Part shown: in pieces, positions 43,790 to 51,475 of the stretch
Layout of the letters: every line of letters begins with the position of its first letter
Numbering within the stretch: position 1 is the stretch's first letter
DNA from: PALSA-911 sp963743035
Lineage (GTDB): Bacteria > Pseudomonadota > Alphaproteobacteria > Acetobacterales > Acetobacteraceae
DNA length: 64,000 nt
Direction: 5' to 3'
Assembly: GCA_963743035.1 (NCBI GenBank)
Contig: CAVUOB010000004.1
Span: 508,904-572,903, forward strand
Made by a program: the position numbers and the translations under genes
Notes under the pieces: model-generated
Told to the model about the DNA's origin: nothing
Seen by the model: the letters and a program-made list of their open reading frames with translations, nothing else
The model's database searches: none

Positions 43790-45127
43790 ATGACTGAAGG
43801 CAGCCTCGGCGCCCCTACGCGCCACCCCCTGGCCTGGCAGGACGAGGATTTCTACGACCAGGCCAAGATCGAAGCCGAGATGCATCGGGTGTTCGACATC
43901 TGTCATGGCTGCCGGCGCTGCTTCAATCTGTGCGACAGTTTTCCGAGGTTGTTCGACCTGATCGACGAGTCGAAAACCGGCGAGCTCGATTCCGTCGATG
44001 CCAAGGATTTCAAGCCGGTCGTGGATGCCTGCACGCTCTGCGACATGTGCTTCATGACCAAATGCCCGTATGTGCCGCCGCATTCGTTCGACCTGGATTT
44101 CCCGCATCTGATCCTGCGCGCCCGCGCCGCGGAAGCGCGCCGCGACGGCGTGGCGTTCGCCGATGCCGAGCTGGCCAGGACCGATCGCAACGGCAGGCTG
44201 GCCGCCCTGGCGGCGCCGGTGGCCAACTGGGCGAGCAGCACGGACAACAAGCTGACGCGGCCGCTGCTGGCGAAATTCGCCGGGCTGCACCCGCAGGCGG
44301 AACTGCCGAAATACCATTCCCGGAGCTTCGCCGGGCTGGCGAAATCCGTGGTGCCGGAGGTCAACAGATCCGCCCCGGCGTTCGGGCGCAAGGCGGTGCT
44401 GTACGCCACCTGCTTCGTCAACTACAACGACCCCGACGTCGGCCTGGCCGCGCGCGCCGTGCTGGCGATGAACGGGGTGGAGACCGAGGTGGTCTATCCC
44501 GGCTGCTGCGGCATGCCGAAGCTGGAACAGGGCCTGATCGATCAGGTCGCCGGCAGCGCCAGGGTCGTCGCGCGGGAGATGAAATCCTGGATCGAACGGG
44601 GCTACGACGTGATCGCGCTGGTGCCGTCCTGCGCGCTGATGGTGAAGTTCGAGTGGCCGCTGATCCTGCCCGACGACCCGGACGTGATGGAGCTTTCCAG
44701 GGCGAGCTTCGACATCAGCGAATACATCGTCGACATCGCCCGCAAGGAAGGCCTCGCCCCCGGGCTGAAGCCGATCGAGGGCGGCATGGCCGTGCATATC
44801 GCCTGCCATTCGCGGGCCCAGAACATGGGCCAGAAGGCGGCGGAAATGCTGAAGCTGCTGCCGGAGGCCGACGTGCAGGTGATGGAGCGCTGCTCCGGCC
44901 ATGGCGGATCCTGGGGCTTCAAGCAGGAATTCTTCGAAACCGCGCTGAAGATCGGCCGCCCGGTCGCCAAGATGGCGAAGGAGGGCGGCAAGGCGTTCGT
45001 CACCTCCGAATGCCCCCTTGCCGGCGTGCATATCCGGCAGGGCGTCGACAAGATGGGGGATGGCGAGAAACCCAGCCTGGTGACCCATCCGATCCAGCTA
45101 TTCGCCCGGTCCTACGGCCTGGCCTGA
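43790..45127 (+). CDS. Fe-S oxidoreductase with two CCG domains (GlpC/HdrD-like)
   Basis: This 445-residue protein has two [4Fe-4S] motifs in the N-terminal half, DICHGCRRCFNLCDSFPR (about 38-55) and DACTLCDMCFMTKCPYVPPH (about 81-100), and two cysteine-rich CCG domains: YATCFVNYNDPD with YPGCCGMPK, and HIACHSRAQNMG with ERCSGHGGSWG. These bind an unusual cluster or shuttle electrons in heterodisulfide reductase and glycerol dehydrogenase subunits. With rubrerythrin upstream and DUF3501 24 bp downstream, it is the likely electron carrier of a peroxide-reducing unit. The second CCG motif ends CSGHGG and lacks a double Cys. Confidence 0.88.
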   Translation: MTEGSLGAPTRHPLAWQDEDFYDQAKIEAEMHRVFDICHGCRRCFNLCDSFPRLFDLIDESKTGELDSVDAKDFKPVVDACTLCDMCFMTKCPYVPPHSFDLDFPHLILRARAAEARRDGVAFADAELARTDRNGRLAALAAPVANWASSTDNKLTRPLLAKFAGLHPQAELPKYHSRSFAGLAKSVVPEVNRSAPAFGRKAVLYATCFVNYNDPDVGLAARAVLAMNGVETEVVYPGCCGMPKLEQGLIDQVAGSARVVAREMKSWIERGYDVIALVPSCALMVKFEWPLILPDDPDVMELSRASFDISEYIVDIARKEGLAPGLKPIEGGMAVHIACHSRAQNMGQKAAEMLKLLPEADVQVMERCSGHGGSWGFKQEFFETALKIGRPVAKMAKEGGKAFVTSECPLAGVHIRQGVDKMGDGEKPSLVTHPIQLFARSYGLA

Positions 45128-45151
45128 ACCACGCGTTGTCCGGAGCCGAGC

Positions 45152-45742
45152 ATGGCCAACAAGCATTCGATCACCGCCGCCGATATCCTGCCCGCCGCTG
45201 AATACGCAAGCGGCCGCGCCGAATGGCGGCGCAAGATGACCGCGCTGAAGCGCCTGCGCCGCGTGGAGGTGGGGCCGTTCGTGACGTTCTACTTCGAGAG
45301 CTACGAGACGATGTGGCACCAGATCCACGAAATGCTGTTCATCGAAAAGGGCGGTGCGGCGCAAATCCCCGATGAGCTGGAGGCCTACAACCCGCTGGTG
45401 CCGAACGGGCACGAGCTGACCGCCACGTTCATGATCGAAATCGACGATCCGGTGCGGCGCAAGAACGTGCTCGGCCGGCTCGGCGGGATCGAGGAGACGG
45501 TGTTCATCAGCATCGGCACGGAAACCGTGAAGGGCAAGGCCGAGGCCGACCAGGACCGCACCACGGAGGAAGGCAAGGCGTCCTCCGTGCAGTTCGTGCA
45601 TTTCCCGTTCACGCCCGCCCAGATCGCGGCGTTCCGCGCCCCGGGGGCGCAGGCGATCCTGGGGTTGAGCCACCCGAACTACAGCCACATGGCCGTGATC
45701 CCCGACGCCGTGCGGGCCGAGCTGTCGCGCGACTTCGACTGA
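45152..45742 (+). CDS. DUF3501 family protein
   Basis: This is a 196-residue protein of the DUF3501 family (start ITAADILPAAEYASGRAEWR, then RRVEVGPFVTFYFESYETMW and HPNYSHMAVIP). There is no catalytic assignment in the family. Its constant association with rubrerythrin and the CCG-type Fe-S oxidoreductase, seen here too, suggests an accessory or regulatory subunit of that redox system. It follows the Fe-S gene by 24 bp and precedes the SMR exporter by 7 bp, so all are probably co-transcribed. Confidence 0.85.
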   Translation: MANKHSITAADILPAAEYASGRAEWRRKMTALKRLRRVEVGPFVTFYFESYETMWHQIHEMLFIEKGGAAQIPDELEAYNPLVPNGHELTATFMIEIDDPVRRKNVLGRLGGIEETVFISIGTETVKGKAEADQDRTTEEGKASSVQFVHFPFTPAQIAAFRAPGAQAILGLSHPNYSHMAVIPDAVRAELSRDFD

Positions 45743-45749
45743 CGACCCA

Positions 45750-46067
45750 ATGTCCTGGACCTATCTGGTGTGCGCCGGCCTGTTCGAGATCGGCTGGCCG
45801 CTGGGGCTGAAGCTGTCCCAGACCTCGCAATACCGCATCGTCGGCATCATCGGGGCGATCGTCGCGATGGCGGTCAGCGGCATCCTGCTGTGGCTTGCGC
45901 AACGCGAAATCCCGCTCGGCACCGCCTACGCCGTGTGGACCGGGATCGGCGCTGCCGGCACGTTCCTGGTAGGCATCTGGCTGTTCGGCGATGCCGGCAC
46001 GCTGATGCGCTATTTCGGCGTAACCCTGATCATCGCCGGGGTGGTGACCTTGAAGCTGGCGCATTAA
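45750..46067 (+). CDS. gdx: SMR transporter, guanidinium exporter (Gdx/SugE) type
   Basis: This 105-residue four-helix membrane protein begins MSWTYLVCAGLFEIGWPLGL, with the essential Glu13 of the SMR family in AGLFEIGW. The Gdx subtype is suggested by its GxxLGLKLS-like first helix and GTAYAVWTGIGAAGTFLVGI. Gdx proteins work as antiparallel dimers that exchange guanidinium for protons. No guanidine riboswitch precedes it; it lies 7 bp after DUF3501 and would be read as the last gene of that operon, an unusual placement. A quaternary-ammonium exporter remains possible. Confidence 0.85.
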   Translation: MSWTYLVCAGLFEIGWPLGLKLSQTSQYRIVGIIGAIVAMAVSGILLWLAQREIPLGTAYAVWTGIGAAGTFLVGIWLFGDAGTLMRYFGVTLIIAGVVTLKLAH

Positions 46068-46468
46068 CGGCGGTTAGGCCAGCGCCGACGATTGCTTCCG
46101 GGACCGGAATTCATACGCCAAAGCATCGATCGCAGGGTCGCGCCGGCAGCGTGCAGGGCGCAGGGCGCGAGGCGGACTTTCATATTTTATTCTTGATAAA
46201 AAATTCTGTCGGGAATGCCCGTCGAGGCCCTTAAGCAGACTGCTGGGGCACCTACGGCGAAATTCCTCCCATATTTTCGCGTGGCGGCGCCCAACGGTGA
46301 AGTTGATGATAACTTGCATTTTTTTATAGCTCAGCCGGTTATCATCACGTATCGTGATAATTGCACCAAAGCCTTCGGCGTCCACGGAAGGTGGCCATGG
46401 GATGACGTCGCCGGTCGGCGCCATCAGCCCACAATAGAAATAGGCCAACAATAAAAAGGGGAATTGTC
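46068..46468. other. Intergenic region with a palindromic operator candidate
   Basis: No gene. At 46344-46358 the sequence ATCACG-TAT-CGTGAT is a perfect 6-bp inverted repeat within TTATC...AA, in AT-rich DNA 110 bp before the lipoprotein ATG. It looks like a dimeric regulator site. AAAAGGGG precedes the lipoprotein start. Confidence 0.4.
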
Positions 46469-46951
46469 ATGAGACTTCACTGGCTGCTTGGTACCGCGAT
46501 TCTCGTGGTCGCCGGCTGTACTCCTCCTCCGCCGCCGCCTTCCGGACAAGTGACCGCTATACGAGCCCCCGCACCGGGAGGCGGCCCGCCCCAGCCGCTC
46601 AACTACGCCGCGGGAACACCCCTCAACACGACAAACGCTTTCGATGGAACCTATAACGGTGTTTTCGGACAGAGAGAGGGGGGCTCGACAGCCACGGCTC
46701 CAGTACTTGGTCCGACCTGCCGCAATTACACCATCAACGATCTGCCCCCGGTGGTCATCGCCAATGGCCTCGCGCAGTTCCAGGCGAACGATATCACTTT
46801 CCAGGGCTACGTAACTCCACAGGGCGAATTGAGTATGGCCTCCGGCGGTGTGCAAGGGAGTTTCAACGGGCAAATAACCCAAAATACCATCTTCGGTCAC
46901 CTAGTCGGGCAGCAGTGCCAGTATACCCTGAAATGGCAGAAGAGCAGCTAA
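46469..46951 (+). CDS. Small lipoprotein of unknown function
   Basis: This is a 160-residue exported lipoprotein. The signal peptide MRLHWLLGTAILVVAGC ends in a lipobox (VAGC) with Cys17 as the lipidated residue, followed by a proline-rich linker (TPPPPPPSG). The mature domain is small and beta-rich, with repeated glycine turns (NAFDGTYNGVFGQREGG, GGVQGSFNGQITQN) and a Cys pair (PTCRNY, GQQCQY) that may form a disulfide. No family was recognised beyond a general resemblance to anonymous proteobacterial lipoproteins. Transcribed alone. Confidence 0.75.
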   Translation: MRLHWLLGTAILVVAGCTPPPPPPSGQVTAIRAPAPGGGPPQPLNYAAGTPLNTTNAFDGTYNGVFGQREGGSTATAPVLGPTCRNYTINDLPPVVIANGLAQFQANDITFQGYVTPQGELSMASGGVQGSFNGQITQNTIFGHLVGQQCQYTLKWQKSS

Positions 46952-47079
46952 CCACCTTCGTCATCGACCGCACGCGGCGGGCCTATCTGCCGCCGTGCGG
47001 TCGGCACGGGAGCAGGATCTGACCTGAGCACTGCATCCCATCGCGCTGGACAGCCCGAACGGCAGCAGCAGTTAGTCCA

Positions 47080-47113
47080 AGTTCACTGGCATCGCGAGTT
47101 CACTGGCATCGCG
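47080..47113. repeat. 17-bp tandem repeat, two copies
   Basis: AGTTCACTGGCATCGCG occurs twice head to tail in the 265-bp spacer before the DUF2092 gene. Nothing else was recognised in the spacer. Confidence 0.7.
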
Positions 47114-47216
47114 CCCCTGTCAAGGGGCGTTCATCCTAGCTGATAGACCCGGGTGCTGGCCAATTGATTCGTGGCGCTGCTGGTTGCGATCCGAAACAAA
47201 GAACATAGGTCAGGCC

Positions 47217-48035
47217 ATGGAAAAACCAGACGACAAACCTCGGCGGCGATCGATGGTGCGGATGGCGGCACTGGCTTTTGCGCTGATTGCCGCTGCGACG
47301 ACCTCCCCCGCGGCTATGGCCGGTGAGACCGAAGCCAAGGCGTTACTGAAAGCGATGACCGACTACGTGGCGGCGCAGAAGGCGATTTCCTTCAACTTCG
47401 ATGCGAATCTGGAAGTCGTTACCAAGGAACATCAGAAGCTCGCACTGGCGAGTTCGGGCAACGTCAATTTGGTGCGACCCGACAAGGTCCGCGTCACGCG
47501 GTCGGGCGGATTTGCCGACATCGAGACTGTATTCGACGGCCAAACTCTGACGGTGCTGGGTAAGAACCGGAACATCTATACCCAAATTGCCATACCCGGC
47601 TCGTTCGATCATCTGATCGACGAGTTACGGAATAAATACGGCAGACCCCTGCCAGCCGCTGATCTGCTCATTTCCAATTCCTACAGTGAGCTCATGCAAG
47701 ATGTGGTCGATGTAAAGGACCTCGGCAGCGGCGTGATCGGTGGGATGGAATGCGACTACCTGGCCTTCCGAAAAAAGGATGTCGATTGGCAGATTTGGAT
47801 CGCCCAGGGCGACCGTCCCTATCCTTGCCGATATGTGGTCACGTCGAAGGTGGTCGCCGGCAGCCCGGAATACAGCATCCAGATAAGGGACTGGAAAACC
47901 GGCGGCGATGTCGAGGCTGGGGCGTTCAACTTCAAGCCGCCATCAGGCGCTCAGCAGGTGGATATGAAAGACCTGAAGCGGATGAAAGACATGGGCGACC
48001 TGCCGAGCAATTTCCTGATTGGAGGCAAGAAATGA
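47217..48035 (+). CDS. DUF2092 family exported protein
   Basis: This is a 272-residue protein from ATG 47217. A basic N-terminus and hydrophobic core (MVRMAALAFALIAAATTSPA) form a signal peptide with cleavage near AMA-G. The mature part resembles the DUF2092/LolA-like fold: FNFDANLEVVTKEHQKLALA, RPDKVRVTRSGGFADIETVF and ECDYLAFRKKDVDWQIWIAQ. LolA-like proteins carry lipids or lipoproteins in the periplasm. Its stop overlaps the start of a 70-residue secreted partner (ATGA). Related two-gene units are common in soil alphaproteobacteria, as far as I recall. The frame opens at 47184, but 47217 starts the protein naturally. Confidence 0.8.
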   Translation: MEKPDDKPRRRSMVRMAALAFALIAAATTSPAAMAGETEAKALLKAMTDYVAAQKAISFNFDANLEVVTKEHQKLALASSGNVNLVRPDKVRVTRSGGFADIETVFDGQTLTVLGKNRNIYTQIAIPGSFDHLIDELRNKYGRPLPAADLLISNSYSELMQDVVDVKDLGSGVIGGMECDYLAFRKKDVDWQIWIAQGDRPYPCRYVVTSKVVAGSPEYSIQIRDWKTGGDVEAGAFNFKPPSGAQQVDMKDLKRMKDMGDLPSNFLIGGKK

Positions 48036-48244
48036 CCACGCGAAAAAGACTACGCTTGCTGTTGCTGGCGGGGATTATCGGAATTGGCGGACTGGAGCTC
48101 GGCGAACGCCTGTCCGTTCCTGGCTTTCATGGTGTGATCTCGAGCGCCGAGGCCGTGGTCGGGCGTCCACTGACGCCGGTCAGCGTGGCAGGGGTGGCAC
48201 GCCGGACGTCTCGCCGTTGCGCATCTGGCGCGTACGACTGCTAG
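48032..48244 (+). CDS. Small exported partner of the DUF2092 protein
   Basis: This 70-residue product begins MTTRKRLRLLLLAGIIGIGG, a signal peptide or single membrane helix. The C-terminal part is conserved-looking: EAVVGRPLTPVSVAGVARRT, then two Cys (RRCASGAYDC). It overlaps the DUF2092 gene by 4 bp and must be co-translated. I recall similar VGRPLTPVS-type small proteins after DUF2092 genes; their function is unknown. A two-hairpin repeat follows 56 bp later. Confidence 0.65.
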   Translation: MTTRKRLRLLLLAGIIGIGGLELGERLSVPGFHGVISSAEAVVGRPLTPVSVAGVARRTSRRCASGAYDC

Positions 48245-48299
48245 GGCCTCGCCCCCTTGGTCGCGATCGCTACAGCCATATCGCTTGAGGTTGACTCAA

Positions 48300-48372
48300 C
48301 CGAGCGATAAAATTGCTCGTTAAAACAAAGACGTAAAGCATGATCGCCGCGTCTATCAGCGGCGATCATGCT
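48300..48372 (+). repeat. Two-hairpin dispersed repeat, copy 2
   Basis: Hairpin 1 is cgagcgataaaattgctcg (48301-48319), then TTAAAACAAAGACG, then hairpin 2 with a perfect 13-bp stem GCATGATCGCCGC (48338-48350) / GCGGCGATCATGC (48359-48371). It matches copy 1 at 5998-6069 along its whole length, with a compensated base pair in hairpin 2. Here it lies between the small DUF2092 partner and the convergent luciferase-like gene and could end transcription of either. Confidence 0.8.
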
Positions 48373-48436
48373 TTAGGGGGATCAAAGCGCGAGCGCTGCC
48401 AAGGTTCCTTCTGCCGGGAGAAGCCGAGCTTGCTGG

Positions 48437-49717
48437 CTACTCCGCCGCCATGCGCGGCGCGAGGGGGGACGGGACGGCCTGTTCCTTGCTCGCCATCGGG
48501 TTAGGCCACCAGCGGTCTTCCCAGTCCGGGAACATGCCCTGGATCTTCGGCTTGACCTGTTCCGCGAACAGCCTGGTGTTGTAGCGGGTCAGTTCCTTGC
48601 TCATGTTGCCGTATTGCAGCAGCAGCATCAGGTGGCCGACGTTCAGGTTGGTGGCGACCTCGCGCAGCTGCTCGGCGACTTCGTCCGGCGAGCCGATGAT
48701 CACGTAGCCGTTGTCGACGATGCCCTGCATGTCGCGCGCGGTGCCGGCGAAGCGTTCGCCGGTGGATTTGCCGCGCACATTGGCATCGGCCGCCTTGCGG
48801 ACCTGGCTTTCCAGGCCGGCGCGCATGCTGGCCTCGGTGGTGTAGCCGGGCGGCGTCGCCCAGGCGGGATCGACGTGCAGGCAGCGGCCGTAGAAGTATT
48901 CGGCGGCTTCGGCATACAGGTCGAACGCGTGCTGGCGGCTTTCGCCGACGCCGACGAATTGCAGGAAGCCGGCGCGGTACGGGTTCCGGTCCTTGCCGAG
49001 GCGGGCCATCTCGTCCCAGAAGCCCTGCATCGTCGCCTGCCCGGCCTTGTAGCCGTAATAGGACAGGTAGCAGTAGACGTAGTCCATCTCCGCGCACCAG
49101 TGCCAGGTCTCGACCGAGCCGCCGCCGGGCACCCAGATCGGCGGATGCGGGTCCTGCACCGGGCGGGGCCAGATGTTGACGTAGCGCTGCTGGTTGTAGC
49201 GGCCGTTGAAGGCGAAGGTGTTCTTGTCGGTCCAGGCGCGCACGACCAGGTCATGCGCCTCCATATAGCGCTCGCGCAGCATCGAGGGGTTCTGGCCGTA
49301 GGCGTAGCAGGTGTCCATCGGCGTGCCGACCGGGAAGCCGGCGATCAGCCTGCCGCCGGAGATGCAGTCGATCATGGCGAATTCTTCCGCCACGCGGGTC
49401 GGCGGGTTGTACAGCGCCAGCGAGTTGCCCATGACGCAGATCGCCGTATCCGTGGTGCGCCGCGCCAGGGCGGAGGCCATCAGGTTCGGCGACGGCATCA
49501 GGCCGTAGCCGTTGGAGTGATGTTCGTTCACGCAGATCGCGTCGAACCCCATTTCGGCGGCGTATTCCAGCTCGTCCAGAAAGTCGTTGTACATGTGGTG
49601 CGCGCGCCTGGCGTCGAACAGCTTGGCGTCGATGTCCACCCACACCGACGGGTGCTGCGTGCGGAAATCCTCCGGCAGCTCGGTATAGGGCATCAGATGG
49701 AACCACATCAGCTTCAC
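48437..49717 (-). CDS. Luciferase-like (LLM class) flavin-dependent oxidoreductase
   Basis: This 426-residue TIM-barrel enzyme binds F420 or FMN. It shows the LLM patterns MKLMWFHLMPYTELPEDFRT, FDAICVNEHHSNGYGLMPSP (active-site His pair) and CISGGRLIAGFPVGTPMDTC. These enzymes oxygenate or desaturate organic substrates with reduced flavin. It is the last gene of the seven-gene minus-strand operon (83 bp after the enoyl-CoA hydratase) and is followed by the two-hairpin repeat. A second LLM enzyme opens the same operon, which suggests two monooxygenase steps on one pathway. Confidence 0.88.
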   Translation of the reverse strand: MKLMWFHLMPYTELPEDFRTQHPSVWVDIDAKLFDARRAHHMYNDFLDELEYAAEMGFDAICVNEHHSNGYGLMPSPNLMASALARRTTDTAICVMGNSLALYNPPTRVAEEFAMIDCISGGRLIAGFPVGTPMDTCYAYGQNPSMLRERYMEAHDLVVRAWTDKNTFAFNGRYNQQRYVNIWPRPVQDPHPPIWVPGGGSVETWHWCAEMDYVYCYLSYYGYKAGQATMQGFWDEMARLGKDRNPYRAGFLQFVGVGESRQHAFDLYAEAAEYFYGRCLHVDPAWATPPGYTTEASMRAGLESQVRKAADANVRGKSTGERFAGTARDMQGIVDNGYVIIGSPDEVAEQLREVATNLNVGHLMLLLQYGNMSKELTRYNTRLFAEQVKPKIQGMFPDWEDRWWPNPMASKEQAVPSPLAPRMAAE

Positions 49718-49800
49718 GGGCGGACTCCTACAAGCGATGGCCTACAAGCGATGGCCTACCGGTGATCGACGGAATATACCGGCGGGTAGATAGCGGAAAA

Positions 49801-50577
49801 TCAGCGCCCGGTGAAGACCGGTTTGCGCTTTTCCACGAAGGCCTTCATCGCTTCCTTGGCGTCCTCGGTCTTGCCGATCTGGATCGTCATGTCCTGCTCG
49901 AAGCGGTAGCCGTCGCGCAGGCTCATTTCCTCGATGGTGTTCAGCGAGTGCTTGGCGAGCTGGGTGGAGACCGGGCTGAGGGCGGCGATTTCCCGCGCCA
50001 GGCCCATGGCGGTTTCCATCAGCGCGGCGGGCTTCACGCAGGCCTCCACCACGCCGAGCCGGTACAGCTCGGCGCCGGTCACGCGGTAGCCGGTCAGCAT
50101 CATGCGCCGCAGGCGGGAATGGCCGAACAGGCGCTGGGCGTGCCGCCCGCCGCCCATCAGGCCGATCGTGACCTCCGGCAGGCCCAGCACGGCGTTGTCG
50201 GAGGCGACCAGGATGTCGCAGGAGGCCACCAGCGCGAGGCCTGCGCCGAGCGCCGGGCCGTTGATGGCGCAGATCACCGGCTTCTTGCATTCCAGGATCG
50301 AGTAGTAGCTTTCGCGCGCGCTGCGCAGATGCTGGCGCTGGGCGCCGCCGGTCTTCGGCATGGAGCCGCGGGCCTTGATGTCGGCGCCGGCGGAAAACAC
50401 CTTGCCGGCGCCGGTGAAGACGATGGCGCGGACCTCGTCCTCATCGGACAGGTAGTCGAAGGTGGCGGCGATCTCGTCCTGCAGCTGGCGGCTCTGGGCG
50501 TTGACGGGCGGCGCGTCCATCGTGACCACGGCGATATGGTCGTCGATGTCGATGTGCAGGAAATCCGGTTCGGTCAT
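49801..50577 (-). CDS. Enoyl-CoA hydratase/isomerase family protein
   Basis: This 258-residue crotonase-fold enzyme has oxyanion-hole segments FSAGADIKARGSMP and NGPALGAGLALVASCDI, with a catalytic acidic residue expected in LGLPEVTIGLMGGGRH. The Glu in LPEVT is conserved. It hydrates or isomerises enoyl-CoA. It follows the MaoC-like gene by 6 bp, so both act in the same pathway. The ATG at 50577 is well placed. Confidence 0.9.
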   Translation of the reverse strand: MTEPDFLHIDIDDHIAVVTMDAPPVNAQSRQLQDEIAATFDYLSDEDEVRAIVFTGAGKVFSAGADIKARGSMPKTGGAQRQHLRSARESYYSILECKKPVICAINGPALGAGLALVASCDILVASDNAVLGLPEVTIGLMGGGRHAQRLFGHSRLRRMMLTGYRVTGAELYRLGVVEACVKPAALMETAMGLAREIAALSPVSTQLAKHSLNTIEEMSLRDGYRFEQDMTIQIGKTEDAKEAMKAFVEKRKPVFTGR

Positions 50578-50583
50578 GCGATG

Positions 50584-51387
50584 TCAGCCTTCGGCAATTT
50601 GGCGGGGACGGTAGATCGCGGTGTGCGCGACACGGGCGATCGGTGTGGTTTCGCGGGTCAGCACCAGCACGTCGAGGTCGACGAACAGGTGGCCCTTGTG
50701 TTCATGGTTGCGTTCGATACGGGCGCGGACGCTGAGCGCGTCGCCGACCCGGGCGGGGGCGAAATTCTGCACCTTGCTGCCGACATGGATCCAGGGGCCG
50801 AGCACCACGTTGTGCGACAGCGCCCAGTTGCAGCAGCGCAGGAGGATGCCGGGATGGACCAGGCCCTCGTCGGCATAGAGCGAATTGGTCTCGCGCAGGT
50901 CCCGCAGGTATTTGGCCGAGAATTCCGCGGTGACCGGGAACGGCGCGATGCCGAGCCAGGTGCCCTCGGCCAGCGTTTCCGGGCTGGCGGGCGGGCGCGC
51001 CGGGCGGACATCGACGGCGGTGAAGCCGTCCAGCGCCGGCGGCGCGACCGGCGGCGGGAGGTCGGCGGTGCCGGTGGCGCAGAGCACGCCCTCGGACTCC
51101 ACCTGGATGTCCAGCCCGGCGGGGGCTTCGGCGGCGACGACTGTGGCGATCTTGCCGTCATAGACGGGCTTGATGAAGCGGCAATCGGCGGTGCCGTGCG
51201 CCAGCCAGGCGCGGCCCCAGCGGGCGACGGCCTGATGCGTCATGTAGCCGTAGACATCGACCCCGGGAACCAGCCCGCCGCTGAAGCCGAAGCGCCTGGC
51301 GACGGTGTCGTCGTGGATCTTGTTCTCCGAGTCCCAGGACATGTTGTAGGCGGCGACGCTGTACGGAGCGATCGCGGCGGCGCTCAT
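50584..51387 (-). CDS. MaoC-like double hotdog hydratase
   Basis: This is a 267-residue protein from ATG 51387. The first hotdog repeat has KIHDDTVARRFGFSGGLVPG, close to the hydratase motif of MaoC/R-specific enoyl-CoA hydratases; the second repeat (from about 150) has VHPGILLRCCNWALSHNVVL and RVGDALSVRARIERNHEHKG. It acts on CoA thioesters. A longer open frame begins at 51513 but has no family sequence. It sits 88 bp after the carboxylase and 6 bp before the enoyl-CoA hydratase. Two different hydratases in one operon fit a branched or cyclic acyl-CoA. Confidence 0.82.
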   Translation of the reverse strand: MSAAAIAPYSVAAYNMSWDSENKIHDDTVARRFGFSGGLVPGVDVYGYMTHQAVARWGRAWLAHGTADCRFIKPVYDGKIATVVAAEAPAGLDIQVESEGVLCATGTADLPPPVAPPALDGFTAVDVRPARPPASPETLAEGTWLGIAPFPVTAEFSAKYLRDLRETNSLYADEGLVHPGILLRCCNWALSHNVVLGPWIHVGSKVQNFAPARVGDALSVRARIERNHEHKGHLFVDLDVLVLTRETTPIARVAHTAIYRPRQIAEG

Positions 51388-51475
51388 GTCGGCATCCTCT
51401 CCGGTCTCATGGGCATTTCCTTCCGGTCTCGCATGACTTTGGCGGATTACGCCCTTTTGGGCGCCGCAAGTCCAG

